Source: Hyposmocoma kahamanoa (lineage: Eukaryota; Arthropoda; Insecta; Lepidoptera; Cosmopterigidae). Taken from it: a stretch of DNA of 64,000 bases. Each line of letters begins with the position of its first letter. The stretch's first letter is position 1. The DNA lies in contig NW_020653726.1 of assembly GCF_003589595.1 (NCBI RefSeq), positions 17,691,425-17,755,424 of the forward strand, read 5' to 3'. The translations under genes and the position numbers were made by a program. Of the stretch, positions 37,956-49,427 are shown piece by piece. The notes beneath the pieces are model-generated. The model ran no database searches. It saw only the letters and a list, made by a program, of their open reading frames with translations, and was not told the origin of the DNA.

Positions 37956-38149
37956 TATAATTGTTGTGTCCTATGTCCATTTTTTTATGAAGGATCTGTG
38001 AGCTAAGTGCCGTGAAGATTTTTAAAGCATATCTTTCTTCAATGAAAAAGTATAATAAGTTTTACGTGACATGAAATTTTATTTCGTCCGGAGCACTTTT
38101 ATTAAGAATATGAATAACAATTTTTTAAGTCTTTTATTGGTCGTCAGAT

Positions 38150-38365
38150 TTTTGTTTTTAGTTTTTAACGGCAAAGTCGTTAAGAACCGAAAACAAAGGT
38201 TTGCAACAAGCACGTAGAAAAAATCGTAAGGTCCGCTGGTTCGTTCCGTGGCTTAGTTGGCATAGCGCTTGGAACGGTTTGCTGGAAGACGTTGATTCGA
38301 ACCCATTCGGATCGAAGGAGTTTTTCCTAAGTGTTCAATGTTTGTATTAATAAATATGAATAACA
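38150..38365 (+). mobile_element. Family T element with tRNA-like body
   Basis: Includes AACGGCAAAGTCGTTAAGAA, GTTCCGTGGCTTAGTTGGCA, GATTCGAACCCATTCGGATC and a right arm TGTTTGTATTAATAAATATG. The A box is perfect and the B box has one change. Confidence 0.8.
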
Positions 38366-38691
38366 GTAAAATTTTATACTTGTGATAAGATAACCATGAG
38401 CAATACAATTGTTATTCGAGATCACCGATTTTAAAGGAAAAGAAGAAAGAAAGAACAAATTCAGCTACATTTAAACGGCAAACAAAATGGACAACCCTAT
38501 TTAGCCGGAAGCGGCACAGAGCTGGTGTGAACCAAGCACAATGGAAGCTGTTACTGCGACCTGATGAGCGTTATCTCGCAGTGGTCCAAAGTAATGGAGA
38601 GAGCGGATTAACAATTTGTTTACATAAGAGGTTTGATATATAATTGAAGCTAGTAAATATACTTCGTCAATTATTTCAAAGGAGTAGTAGG

Positions 38692-39126
38692 TTTAGTAGC
38701 AGTAGAGTCCTTCCTAAAATCTGAGGAGCTCTGCCACTGCGCCCGACGCTCTAAGACATAAGTTGACAAATGTGCCTGTATTTTCACCAGCACCCTAAAG
38801 GACTATCCACACACATCAGGGCCGTGCTCGGGACGTGGTCGGGGCGTGTTAGTTTATATGAACTGCGGGTTGTCCCGGCGCCGGTCCGGACACGGACATG
38901 TGTGAACGAATTCATGCAAAATATACGCAACGATATTTTTTTGAGCCCTTGACGTAGCACGGCCCGTCCACGTCCCGGGCACGGCCCGGATATGTGTGGA
39001 TAGACCATTACCCTTCAAAATCGGAACACGGTAATGCTGACATTACTGCTTGGCGGCAGAAATAGGTAAGGTAGCAGTACTTCCCTGGTCAAACTCTTTC
39101 ACAAGGAGCTCTACTGCTACTAAACC
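38692..39126 (+). repeat. Family X copy interrupted by a MITE
   Basis: TCTGAGGAGCTCTGCCACTG to TCACCAGCACCCTA, then an insert (38798-39008), then ACCCTTCAAAATCGGAACAC to GAGCTCTACTGCTACTAAAC. The first 20 bp are in inverted sense (TTTAGTAGCAGTAGAGTCC), so the copy is also rearranged at its start. Confidence 0.85.
38798..39008. mobile_element. TA-flanked GC-rich MITE nested in family X
   Basis: Left end AAGGACTATCCACACACATC with GGGCCGTGCTCGGGACGTGG; inverted right end ATGGTCTATCCACACATATC with CGGGCCGTGCCCGGGACGTG. TA flanks both ends (38796-38797 and 39009-39010), as in Tc1/mariner-type insertion. 211 bp, non-coding and much richer in GC than its surroundings. Confidence 0.85.
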
Positions 39127-39629
39127 AAGGAGATGATTTTTTTCCACGCAAGAATAATATAATAATCTTAGAATAATAACGCATAGAAACTTAGCCCGCA
39201 CACGCTAAGTGAGGCAAATTGAAGCGCTCCCAAAGGGCCTACACGAGCGGGCGGGCCTTCAGTGCTCAAGGTCAACTTGCACCGCGAACAGCTCCAGAAT
39301 TTTAGCTAAAAATGACGAAATACGTCAAAATACGTCAGACAAACATAAAATAGATACTAACATCACATTTCACAAGGAAGTAACTAACAAAACACGTTTC
39401 AACTTGTATTTTTATATAAATATTCACTAAAACCAAAAATTAACCTACTACTAAAACTAGCCTACATGAATTTGATTTTTGCCTCACTTGTGACAGTTCG
39501 TTTGATATGAAACTATCATTCTATGCGTTATTATTAATATTAATAACTTTGTTAAACCTAAAGTGGGTTGTATAAATTCTACTTAGTTAAAGACATTGGA
39601 TGTATTTCTTTAAAAAAAATATCTCCTTT

Positions 39630-40095
39630 CAAAGTCAAATAATCTTTATTTCAAAGGTAAGCAAATTACACTTGAAATAGTTATACCGATTAAACTCTAC
39701 TGCTCATTCGTAAGGCAGATTCCCCTGAGAAGAATGAGCAAGAAACTCTAAGGGTTGCTCTTTGTAAATATACATTTGAATACATTTATCATTACAATAT
39801 TTAATTTAAACATCTTTGATCGAGGATGCCTGAAAGAGCTAAACGGGTCACTACCACGAATTTTTGTTATCCAAGTACGCAGACGCTGGATAATAATAAC
39901 CTTTAGTATAAAGTTTTTGTTTCACAATAGTTTTAAACCTCGTAAATGGTAAATTTTGAATATCAATCGGAATCTTATTATAGAAGCGTATACATTGCCC
40001 CTTGAATAAATTTGAGACTTTATGAAGACGGCTGTCAAGAACAGTTTGTTTATTTTTATTCCTCGTATTAACGTTGTCTGTTTTCATCAAAAAAT
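39630..40095 (-). pseudogene. LINE C-terminus and 3' end, minus strand
   Basis: The frame 40090-39851 reads KQTVLDSRLHKVSNLFKGQC, IRFYNKIPIDIQNLPFTRFK and YYYPASAYLDNKNSW, matching the block at 34228-34518. Downstream on the minus strand come the family's 3' UTR (CTCATTCGTAAGGCAGATTC on plus) and, at 39640, TCAAAGTCAAATAATCTTTA, a tail typical of these LINEs. 5'-truncated. Confidence 0.78.
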
Positions 40096-40396
40096 AATGT
40101 TATTCTTAACATAAATAACATTTTCATAAATGTACTCTGACGTTAGTGTAAGAATGTTAATCTCCTTAATGGTAAGGTTTTATAGATTTGGTTCACTAAT
40201 CTTGTTTGAATTTACCTTTTGTAGAGAGTCTGTCGAACTTGATTTTGGCCGGATTTTGTCTTTATCCTTTGATTACTTTCCTGATTATTATTAATTAGGA
40301 AAATTAAATAGGTAGACAATTTTTTATATACTTTTTACAAGTATAATATCATTGCTTTTTACTATATATACTTGAATGAATAAATAACAGTAACAT

Positions 40397-41160
40397 CATC
40401 ATCATTACCAATACCAGTTTCCTCTCAGGTGAGAATTTAAGCCATAGTCCGTCACGCAGGCCCACTGTGTGTTGGGGACTTTACACGTTTTACGAGGGTT
40501 GTGAACATCGAGTATATAATTAGAAATAAAGAAGAAAGTAATTTAATTTTTTTGAAAACTATTCTGCCAAATCATTACCGTGACAACTGCGCTCCGATTG
40601 GCTAGCCCAAATTCGAAACAATTGACGGGTGTAGTCATTGTTTCACTTGAAATCGGCCAGTTTAACGTAAAAAATACGTAATTTATTATTTAATTACTTT
40701 TGCTGTTTTTCCTACACCACCGAATGGAACAGTTCTATGGGGGATATTATCTTTATTACATATATGTATAAGATATCTCTAATTATTTTTATTTTATTTT
40801 ATTACAATAAATATAGAATATTTTTGGAATATACGTAGACATACATAGAGGTCAGTTGTTGGCACTGTACTATTTCAGTTTATATTTAAAAGTGACATCA
40901 GTAGCGTTTGACTTATAAGTTGCCAAGGATGTATGGCCCTTATTTCGTCTCCATTTACGGTTACATACTCGATGGTTGTAAACCTTTTTCGACGTGCAGA
41001 TTTCATGTCGATATTTTCCTTCGCCAAAAGCTCATAGTAAATTTTAAATTAAATTCCGCACATGAGTTCCAAGAAATTCAGAGGTGCTAGCTCGGATTCG
41101 TACCCACGGTCTCTTGTTGAGAGGCGATAGGTCAAACTATTAGGTTACCACGGCTTCGTA
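40397..41160 (-). repeat. Family B SINE split by family M copy 3
   Basis: The plus strand shows the 3' end first (ATCATCATCATTACCAATAC, GCAGGCCCACTGTGTGTTGG, CACGTTTTACGAGGGTTGTG), is interrupted at 40507-40973, and resumes TTTTTCGACGTGCAGATTTC, CTTCGCCAAAAGCTCATAGT and CCACGGTCTCTTGTTGAGAG. The split is exact relative to the intact copy at 56865-57175. Confidence 0.85.
40507..40973. mobile_element. Family M TIR element, copy 3, with target duplication
   Basis: Ends ATCGAGTATATAATTAGAAA and its inverse (TACATACTCGAT). GTTGTGAAC (40498-40506) and GTTGTAAAC (40975-40983) flank it: a 9 bp duplication with one change, supported by the uninterrupted SINE having only one copy. An 8-10 bp duplication with ~30 bp TIRs suggests a Mutator-like or similar superfamily. 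Confidence 0.85.
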
Positions 41161-41314
41161 ACACTGTTCAATAACAGCAACGTACTATAACCAATATACT
41201 ACAAAATTATAAGTTTTTAAAAGCGAAATGTTACTTAACACGTAGGTAAATAATACGTACAGAACAATAAATACAGTAGAAGCGGTTAGTTAGCGTCTGA
41301 CACGTGCAAAAATT

Positions 41315-42330
41315 AGGGGGGTGATTCACGCAATCAAACCGTTACGATGTCGTAGCGATTTAGTCGTTGAACTGCTTTTTCGTATTCACGTGTGACAGTG
41401 AACGTCAACGTGTCCAATTTTAAAGTCGTTCGATCCAAATGTCGTTAAAGCGTGTTCTGGTATATGAATCAAACTTAAATCAAACGAATGAATGAATGAA
41501 TGATAATTTATTACTCTCACAAGGCTTACTTAAGACTAAAATACAGAGTTTTGTACTGTTAAGGACATTGTGAGAGTCTGGTGTCAGTACTAGGGTTATA
41601 TCCCTGTATAACTAATCATCAGGCTCCCTCCCTCTAGTCTAAGGTTACTGACTCCTCTTATTAATTCCAGCTCAGAGAAGCTTTGTAAAAGTTAAGTGGA
41701 ATAGTAATAAGAACGCATAAGTGTGTGTGTGTGTGTGTGTGTATGTAGGCGTGTGTGCGTGTGTGTTCGTGCATATGTGTGCTTGCCTTCGCGAATATGT
41801 GTCTTGTAGTAAAGTGCGTATCGGTATCATTCCAAATCAATGTCCTAACATTCGATTTTGATGTTGACACATCCACACCTATCATAGCCCTATGAGTAGT
41901 TAGAGACCTGCTCTTGGGATCGCATGCCAACTGGCGTGACAGTCATTATGCGCTATGTAAGGTAGAAATTAAGAGTAGGTAAAGTAAATTGGAAAAAAGG
42001 AGTAAATTTGACGATGGTGTATGAGGAAAATCGACTCTAAACATCGAGTATATGATGACTCTAAACGACAAGTCATACGTATTCTGCTAAAATTTTGACA
42101 GTTCTTTCAATAGACTTTCGACGACTAAATGTCAAATTTCGCAATCCAAGATGTCGTTCATCGTTACGTTTCGATTCTACTCATATCAACATTCGTTCAA
42201 ATCTATATATATAATATATACGTGATATAATAGATACGTGAATACCCATTTTGGATAGGACTTCGATCGAACGACTACGTAACTTCAACGATATTTTGAT
42301 AGCTTGAACTTACGTGAATCGCACTATAGG
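41315..42330. mobile_element. Candidate ~1 kb TIR element (GATTCACG ends)
   Basis: Left GGGTGATTCACGCAATCAAA and inverted right GTGCGATTCACGTAAGTTCA share GATTCACG; the insert separates two parts of a repeat that is continuous at 50568. The interior holds a GT-rich microsatellite. No transposase. Confidence 0.5.
41718..41772 (+). repeat. (GT)n microsatellite
   Basis: About eleven uninterrupted GT units followed by degenerate GTGTGC/GTGTGT units. Confidence 0.9.
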
Positions 42331-42334
42331 TCTC

Positions 42335-42730
42335 GAAAGACCTACTTGAGCTCAGACCGCCATTTTCGCTTGTATAATATGGTTGTGTCATTCTTTCGCG
42401 CAAATAGCCGCACCAAAAATATTATCCGTAGTAGTATTTCACATCATCAGTGTCTTATTTTAATGAATGTTAAATTTTCTGTTTATCGAATCGATTCAGA
42501 TGTTAATCGTTCGTCGTAGTCCAGCTACTGGCAAGATGGCAGCACTTGCAATATTGAACTTTCAACGTTATGGCGACTGGGTAAGTTTTAATTATATTAA
42601 CAATCCAGAATTTGTTACATCTTTTTAAATTAGAAACTTAGACCAATCGTTATCAAGATTTCGTAGTGTTTATCATTTGTTTGTGAGCGTTTTGATGATA
42701 GCGCGGTTCCGATAGTAATCGAGCCTTAAG
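42335..42730 (+). repeat. Dispersed repeat S, copy 1
   Basis: ACTTGAGCTCAGACCGCCAT, AGATGGCAGCACTTGCAATA, TTAATTATATTAACAATCCA and GATAGCGCGGTTCCGATAGT align in order with 50630-51145 (copy 2), with indels. Confidence 0.65.
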
Positions 42731-43144
42731 GCGTTACCATTGTTTTGTTTTCTTCCGTGGTGATACGTATGAACTAAATTCGCGTTAATTCTACTGTATT
42801 TGCTTAATATTTTCATGCTAGCTTTTTTGGATTTAGTTTTAGTTTAATTGTAAAAGGACGCACACAAGCTTGGAGCTTCTGAAAGTCGTAAAAACGGGGA
42901 AACTGCAGAACTTCGGGAATATCATGCGCAGTGAAAAATACTCTCTACTGCTACTCATTCTGAATGGAAAAATCTAGGGCCGCTGAAGACGTGGCCGTAG
43001 AAAAACTACATGGTTTTAAAATGGTTCAACATGAGTATCTACCACAAAACTGTTCAGATCCGCAACTTCACGGATCCAAGTACCTATAATGATAGCCGAA
43101 CTCCTATAGGAGAAGTCACCTTTTTTTTATTCTATGTAAGTGTG

Positions 43145-43446
43145 CATTTGACCTCCAACTCACCTGATGGAAAGTGACGATGAGGTCGACGATGGAGCAT
43201 GCACACCTAGAAGCGGTTACCTATTCACTCTCGCCTTGAAAAGGTCCAAGTTATAACGTTCAAGTAATTCCACTCCATAGCCGTTCGCCATATAAATGTG
43301 GAAGCGTAACGCTGCTTCGTGCGAATCTTTGGAATATCCACAACAAAGGGATGGAAGCCAAGCCTACCCCTAGGCCCCCGATGATGGAAAGGGGAAGGCG
43401 GAATTAAATCGTGTAATTCCATCGCACACTCTCCGTGATATATCAT
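43145..43446 (-). pseudogene. LINE C-terminal fragment (RGRLGFHPFVVDIPKI type)
   Basis: The minus-strand frame 43446-43225 reads MIYHGECAMELHDLIPPSPF, HHRGPRGRLGFHPFVVDIPK and YASTFIWRTAMEWNYLNV. LIPPSPFHHR...GFHP(F/Y)VVDIPxxRTKRYASTFxxRTA is a conserved LINE C-terminal block. The plus strand 43180-43260 carries the 3' region (GACGATGGAGCATGCACACC). Confidence 0.8.
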
Positions 43447-43959
43447 ATAAAATCACTTACATTAATGTGAAGTGCAATTAACAGTAGAAACCGAACACGA
43501 AATTAATATTAGTACATATGCTTGCAGGTTGAATACAATGTACCTAATTTTATTTAGGAATTTTATCATTACTGTATTCTGGGAGATAAACGCATTCTAT
43601 TGTAACTAACAACCTAAGGTTTCACAATCCATTAATATTATTTATAATAATAATAACGCACACACTCAACATATAACCGACTTAAAAAAAGAGGAGGTTC
43701 TCAATTCGTCTGTATGTTTTTGAGTGTATGTTACACGATTCTTCCGATATTTGTGAACCGATTTCGATGATTCTTTCTATGTTAAAAACGAGTTATCTCA
43801 ATAGTGGTTCCATTCAAATTTGAAGAATTTGAAAATATTCCATCTGTAAGAATGGCAAACTAGGGGCTAAATCCCGTTTATCGGATTTCACCCACTTTCC
43901 GTTAACGGATTTCAATAACACTTAGCAAGTAGATGTTTTTCCCCAAACTTTTATAATAA

Positions 43960-44168
43960 TAATAATAATAACGCACACACTTATAGCCCTGCACTAAACA
44001 AAACTTGTATCGCGGCTGCCATGGACACACACACAGACAACCACAAAATACATTTAAACTCACGAGAGAAATAAACGTAGGCCATGCAAATATTTCTCCC
44101 GGCCCGGGAATCGAATCCGGAACCACTGCGTGGCAGACCAGTATTGTAACCGTTCAGCCACGGAGGCT
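43960..44168 (-). repeat. Family A SINE, minus orientation
   Basis: Plus strand: AATAATAATAACGCACACAC, AACTCACGAGAGAAATAAAC, CGGCCCGGGAATCGAATCCG and CGTTCAGCCACGGAGGC. ATT tail, body, B box and A box appear in the inverted order expected. Confidence 0.88.
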
Positions 44169-44199
44169 GTTTGAGGTCGGTTTTTTATTAAAAAGTTTT

Positions 44200-45145
44200 A
44201 AATTTTTTAGTAGTTAAGTTTAGTTTAGTTTTTAGCAGTAAGATAAATTACGCTGATTGTAATTTTAATTGGGTAATTGGATGTAGTTAAGCAAAAGGAT
44301 CCAGTCCACGAAATTACCCAAAAATGAGTTATGTGTGTGTACCAAACAGTTCCTAAGCTCAATTAATTATCATTTACTCTTAGGTCATCCAAAACAATTA
44401 AACATAGAAACGTAAATAAATATCTGTGGAGTTACATAATATTATAAGTTTAAAAGACATGAATGAGAAACGCTATTTCGAAAGTAGTTTCTTTCGCAGC
44501 TTGATTTTGATTGCCTCTCCCGATCGGAAACTGCGTCTCTTCCGAGTCGAGGCACATAATTGCGATTCACAACTGGCCGATAAGAAACTTTGACATTTCT
44601 AATCGGAACAATAGTTGATTTAACTCACAAATTAGAAAGATATAGAAGGAATCAGGTTCATCTTGTTTTGTTGGTTCTTTTTGTTTACCTAAGTCCAATT
44701 GTAAGTTTATTCTTATTGAACAAAGTGTAAGGAAAAGAAGGCTGTGGTCACTGCCTACCCTTTATTGGGGAACAAGGCGTGAAGTGTATGTATGAATATA
44801 TAGTATATTTATAATGAATAGAATTCTCTGCAAAAGAAAGAGCCTTCTGGACTATTTCCGCTAGCGATACAAACATCTAACGCTATTGGGATAACACGTA
44901 ACACAGATCCTATACAGTCGGGGAATAAATTCAACCGGCGTTTTATTTATTTGGAGTGGGCTCGCAATAACGGGCTCGTGTATTATTCATTGGCCAATTA
45001 TATTAAAAGGAGTTTGTTTCCTTGCTGGGTGCAGGTAGCATCGATTGGCTCCCTTTTCGTTTCCATTATTCAGCGTATAAAACTGCCTTGTTACAAATAT
45101 TGTTTGTAAAAGACGGTGATAAGCATTTTGTAATGTTTATTTGTC
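44200..45145. other. Stretch without recognised gene or repeat
   Basis: Mixed AT-rich sequence. CTCTCCCGATCGGAAACTGC near 44516 and CCGATAAGAAACTTTGACAT near 44579 hint at a short imperfect inverted structure, but nothing firm. Confidence 0.4.
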
Positions 45146-45152
45146 CAACTCT

Positions 45153-45325
45153 TTAGTAGCAGTAGAGCTCCTTGTGGGCGCTGGTGAAATTACAGGCACA
45201 TGAGACTTGTCTACTTATGTCTTAGGGTGACGGGCGCAGTGGCAGTGCCTGCAACTGTTATGGATAGGCGTGTAGCTTACTACTAGGCGCACGACTTATT
45301 CTTCCCGTCATTTAATATTATTAAA
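45153..45325 (-). repeat. Family X copy with internal deletion
   Basis: TTTAGTAGCAGTAGAGCTCC is joined directly to GGGCGCTGGTGAAATTACAG, skipping the central third, and ends CGCACGACTTATTCTTCCCG. Confidence 0.82.
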
Positions 45326-45361
45326 CAAAAAAGGCTGTAAAGGTATCCAACTGGATGATAA

Positions 45362-45645
45362 AACTTTCATAGATTTCTCATAGATGGCGCTATGACTAAA
45401 AAGTCGTTGAAAAACCAAATACAAGGACACGACAACAAGTACATAGAAAAATTCGTGAGGTCCGCTTTGTCGTTCCGTGGCTTAGTTGGTATAGCGTCTA
45501 GCACGGTATGATAGAAGACGTCGGTTCGAATCCGGCCGGATCGAAGGAATTTTTTCTGAGTGTTCGATCTATGGATTAATAATTATAACAAACTAGTGGA
45601 GTAATTTCACAAGAAATAATTGAATGTCAATTTAATAAAAATTCA
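45362..45645 (+). mobile_element. Family T element, well-preserved copy
   Basis: TTTCTCATAGATGGCGCTAT and GACTAAAAAGTCGTTGAAAA lead into the tRNA-like body (45471-45544), followed by GGAATTTTTTCTGAGTGTTC and the right arm ATAACAAACTAGTGGAGTAA. Confidence 0.85.
45471..45544 (+). tRNA. tRNA-like body of family T copy (relic)
   Basis: Exactly 74 nt: acceptor CGTTCCG / CGGATCG pairs at six of seven positions, the D-arm is GCTTAGTTGGTATAGC, and the T-arm GTCGG-TTCGAAT-CCGGC has four good pairs. A and B boxes are intact. The anticodon region carries a TCTAGCACGGTATGATAGA arm that differs from other copies and does not give a normal loop. Confidence 0.5.
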
Positions 45646-45649
45646 AAAA

Positions 45650-45800
45650 AGACTTGTCACTTATGTCTCAGGGTGATGGGCGCAGTGACAGTGCCCCTCA
45701 GATCTAAGCGATGTAAAGTTCTGAGTGGCACTGTAGCTACCATGGACAGACATGTCGCTTGCCAATAGACGCACGACTCGTTCGTCCCGTCACTTGTGCA
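45650..45800 (-). repeat. Family X copy, partial
   Basis: GACTTGTCACTTATGTCTCA, GTGCCCCTCAGATCTAAGCG, ACTGTAGCTACCATGGACAG and ACTCGTTCGTCCCGTCACTT. Confidence 0.82.
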
Positions 45801-45989
45801 TAAAAAATATCTTCACATCTAGAAGCTCTATTATAGGACTATTATGATGAAACTTGTATCTAGGTGCAAGGTAGTTTACCTTTAGTTACTTTATCAATTA
45901 ACCAAAGCACTAAGCTATTGGTAAGTAACGTATAAAACAGTTCTTTTTCTTCTTCGTAATTGGTTTATTCTATTAGTTCTTGAAAAGTA

Positions 45990-46310
45990 TATTAATTATT
46001 AATACAAAGATTTAACAATTCGAAAAAAAATATTTCGATCCGCCTGATTCCGGATTCGAACCAACGTCTTCCAGCAACCTGTGCCAGACGCTATGCCATT
46101 AAACCACGGACCAAACTAGCGTACCTTACGAATTTTTCTATGTGCCTGTTGCAGATTTCTTATTTTTGGTTTTTAATGACTTTTTTGCGCCATATTTGAG
46201 AAATCTATGAATGTTTTTCTTCATTCATCTTAATCAAAGGAATTGTTTTCTATGTGTTCTATTTTTGAATTAATAATTCTAACAAACTAGTGGAGTAAAT
46301 TCACAAAAAT
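45990..46310 (-). mobile_element. Family T element, minus orientation
   Basis: TTATTAATACAAAGATTTAA, GGATTCGAACCAACGTCTTC, TGCCATTAAACCACGGACC and the far arm AACAAACTAGTGGAGTAAAT. The arms are more diverged than in the copy at 45362. Confidence 0.75.
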
Positions 46311-46479
46311 AATTTCAATATCATGGTGGTGAAATATATAACATTCAATAAACTTAAAAAGTACATTAATGTCATAATTATGTTTACCACAGAATGAACA
46401 CTATTCATAGAACGCTTAAACCTAAAACAAAAATAATGTTTCAACACAATACAAAGAGCTTCAACAAACACATGGAGGA

Positions 46480-46600
46480 ATTCGAAAGATAGGCTTGGCA
46501 AACAGACGCTGGTTCGAGTCAGTCACGTCGAAGGAATTTTTCTTTGTGTTTATTCGATTCTTTGTACCAATTACTCCACTAGTTTGTCACTAATGGAGTA
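46480..46600 (+). mobile_element. Family T fragment
   Basis: GACGCTGGTTCGAGTCAGTC (B-box relic), GTCGAAGGAATTTTTCTTTG and ATTACTCCACTAGTTTGTCA. The right side is interrupted shortly before the MITE at 46616. Confidence 0.6.
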
Positions 46601-46615
46601 ATTGAAAAAAACAAA

Positions 46616-47246
46616 CCCTCCGGACGCTTTCGCAACCGTGGTTCGCAACCAGTTGTGAATGAGTATTTTTTACTCTTTGATCGCAACTAGTTGCCAATCA
46701 AGAGTATTTTTCCTTCGTTCGCAACCAGGTTGCGAAAAAGGAATTTCAACTTTTCAAAATACGTAGTTGATATGGAAGAAAAGCATTTCTTGATACACAA
46801 CCAGTAACCAACATTATAAACAAATAATTAAGTAATTGAAACAAAAAATCGTAGAGTGAATCCATGTATTACGTACAACATTATCTGGTACAAAAAAATG
46901 TTAAAACTACTTATATGTAAATATTATTTTTCTTCCTCCATTAATATCATTAATCCATTTCGAAATACGTTCATCAAACAAAGGTGAAATACTATAGTGA
47001 TATACGACCACGTCACAATGTCACATTGTCAAAATTAGATAGAAATTATTGAATTGGCCAGTATCCTCTTGAAATAATTTGTATGCAAATTGAGTAAGGA
47101 AATTAAGTCTTCAGTTGCCACGTGTTGCGAAACTTTGCAATCATGGTGCAAAAAATACTCTTGATTGTCAACTAGTTGCGATCAAAGAGTAAAAAATTCT
47201 CATTCGCAGCCGGTCGCGAACTACGATTGCGTAAGCGTGCGGAGGG
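46616..47246. mobile_element. 631 bp MITE with ~100 bp inverted ends (CCCTCCG...)
   Basis: Left arm CCCTCCGGACGCTTTCGCAA, then GTGAATGAGTATTTTTTACT and CTTTGATCGCAACTAGTTGC; the right arm, inverted, is CCCTCCGCACGCTTACGCAA with GCGAATGAGAATTTTTTACT and CTTTGATCGCAACTAGTTGA. A-rich flanks hide the target duplication. No coding capacity. Confidence 0.82.
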
Positions 47247-47958
47247 AAAAAAATGTATATACCATGATAGTAAAAACATCATGATATTCAATAAAATAAA
47301 AACTACTACTATTCCTACTTTCATAAAGAAATCACTCTTAAATCTGCATTAGAATTTAGTCCCGCGTGCGGATCCAGTGTCGAATCCCCATAAAGCCTTT
47401 GCTTGAGCCGGGCGGCCTTTATTGGCAGAGTAAACTTTAAAAGATTCCAATTAACTTGGAGTAAGGCTGGCTTTTACCCACGAACAATGCCCTATGAGAG
47501 CCTTCGACATGGTTACGGTGTTATTATTTTGTAATTAGTAACATCAGTATTTTTATAACTTGTAAAGATCGTTCAGTTGTTTTTAATACCTTCCAGTAAA
47601 TATGTACAGGACCTGGTTCGAAGGTTTGCGATGGTATAAAACCAGTTAAAATTGCGCTTTTTAAAGTATACTGCCTGTCATGCAGCCGACTTCGACTTAG
47701 GGTCGACTTTACAACGAGTGCATACAGTGAACTACGGGTCCAGTATAATATGTGACTTCTATTCTACAAAGAGAAGATATTACGCCTTCATATTAGAACT
47801 CCTCTAATGTAGTAACAACGGGCTCCCGAGTGTTTACAGACCGGTGAACTTCCCAATGTTACAGCAATGGGTGCAGCTCCACACCAAGATAAAACTTATA
47901 TTATATATACTTATATAATTGATTTTATTTTGTGGCCGAACCTAACATTAGCCCCAAG

Positions 47959-48635
47959 CAGGGTTGTTGCTGATGCAGTTTTTTTATTCATTAGCGGATG
48001 TTGATGCGGTTGCTGATTATTTGTATTAAAAAAAAGCGAAAAATGTACATTCCTACTGAATACATCTGCGCGAAAAAGATTTCTATTTTCTTTGGTATAC
48101 AATAAAATATTATTTCAATGATTTTGTGTCATTTATTACCAAAATGGGCAATCTGCATAGGTTAATCGTTTTGGAATTTTATCAAAGTGATATTTCTAAA
48201 ACTATGGCTGAGCTGCTATTTCGGCGTAGAATCTTATGTATAATTGACACACGCTTGGCCACAGTCTCACTTGATGTTAAGCGACGATGTGACCGACGAT
48301 GGAATGCGTTTGCCTAAGAAATGCCTATTCAGTCTAGCCTTGAATAGCCCCAAAATAAATGTTTCGGGAAACACAGACGCGAGCAGAGTATTCCATTCCT
48401 TTGTATCAGAAAGCAAAGCATTTAATGCGAATTGGTGCTATATCAACGACATAAGGATGGAGTGTTCCGGACCTTCTAGTGGAGGAACGGTGAGGGTGGA
48501 ACTAAATTGGAAAAATCTGTTTCCGGAAGGTTTGTCAATTATTCCAGCGTGCTTTTTATGTTATCCAGCGATTCGAACGTCCGCAATAAATATCAGCATC
48601 GATGAATGCGGATACTGATATTCGCGACAACCCTA
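47959..48635. mobile_element. hAT-like element with 8 bp target duplication, copy 2
   Basis: The left end CAGGGTTGTTGC and inverted right end (T)AGGGTTGTCGC fit hAT termini. GCCCCAAG (47951-47958) and GTCCCAAG (48636-48643) form an 8 bp duplication with one change. GCGGATG-type motifs repeat near both ends. A segment at about 48240-48500 (ACAGTCTCACTTGATGTTAA, GACCGACGATGGAATGC) resembles LINE 3' sequence and is probably a later insertion. No transposase. Confidence 0.8.
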
Positions 48636-49244
48636 GTCCCAAGATAATTTGTTACTAATACTGTGGACAGGAGTCTGAAATAAATATTCTTAATATTACA
48701 ATATAATGTGATGCAAACGGCATTAATTCGTTTGACGTTTTTCTTATTTAATCTTCCCTCGTATCAAATATTATTAAGAGTCAAATGTGCATGTTGAATA
48801 TACGTAACAAGAAATAGATTTTTTTATTATTTAAAAATAACGACATCGAATGAATTTGAAAAGATTTATGCATACTGTTTATTTATCGGATTTACTGCTT
48901 ACAGTAACTGCACTACGTCCGGTCCGTTTATATGAGGGAATTAGAGCCCGGTCTATGGACGGTCTAATAAAACAGTAAGGCGGCGTTCAGAAGGTTTAGT
49001 GGGTAAGTTGGGACACGAAAAGGTTGGATAGTTCGGCTTACTAAGATATTGAAAGATAAAATAGTGGAAGTACTCCACTCTGTCGACAACGGGTACAGAC
49101 AGGGCTTTGAAGTTGAGAGCTGTTTGGAATGGAACTAAGAATTTTCTTTAGCAAATATTTTTCTTTATTCTATACCAAGGTCTACTTAGTTTTTTAAATT
49201 TTCTTTATTCTTGAATATAGGATTTGTTAAAAAAAATGTTATAA

Positions 49245-49405
49245 AACACGAACAAGTCGTGCGTCTGTGGTAAGCGACACACCTGTCCTTAACAGTTGCA
49301 GTGTCACTCAGAGCTATAAATCACAAAGATCTCAGGGGGCACAGCCGTTGCGCCCGTTACCCTGAAACATAAGTCGATTACTGCCGTGTGCCTGTTATTG
49401 AACGG
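49245..49405 (+). repeat. Family X copy, 5' part
   Basis: ACGAACAAGTCGTGCGTCTG, GCGACACACCTGTCCTTAAC, CAAAGATCTCAGGGGGCACA and GCCGTGTGCCTGTTATTG. Confidence 0.8.
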
Positions 49406-49427
49406 CCTTTAAGTTTTTATTATATAA

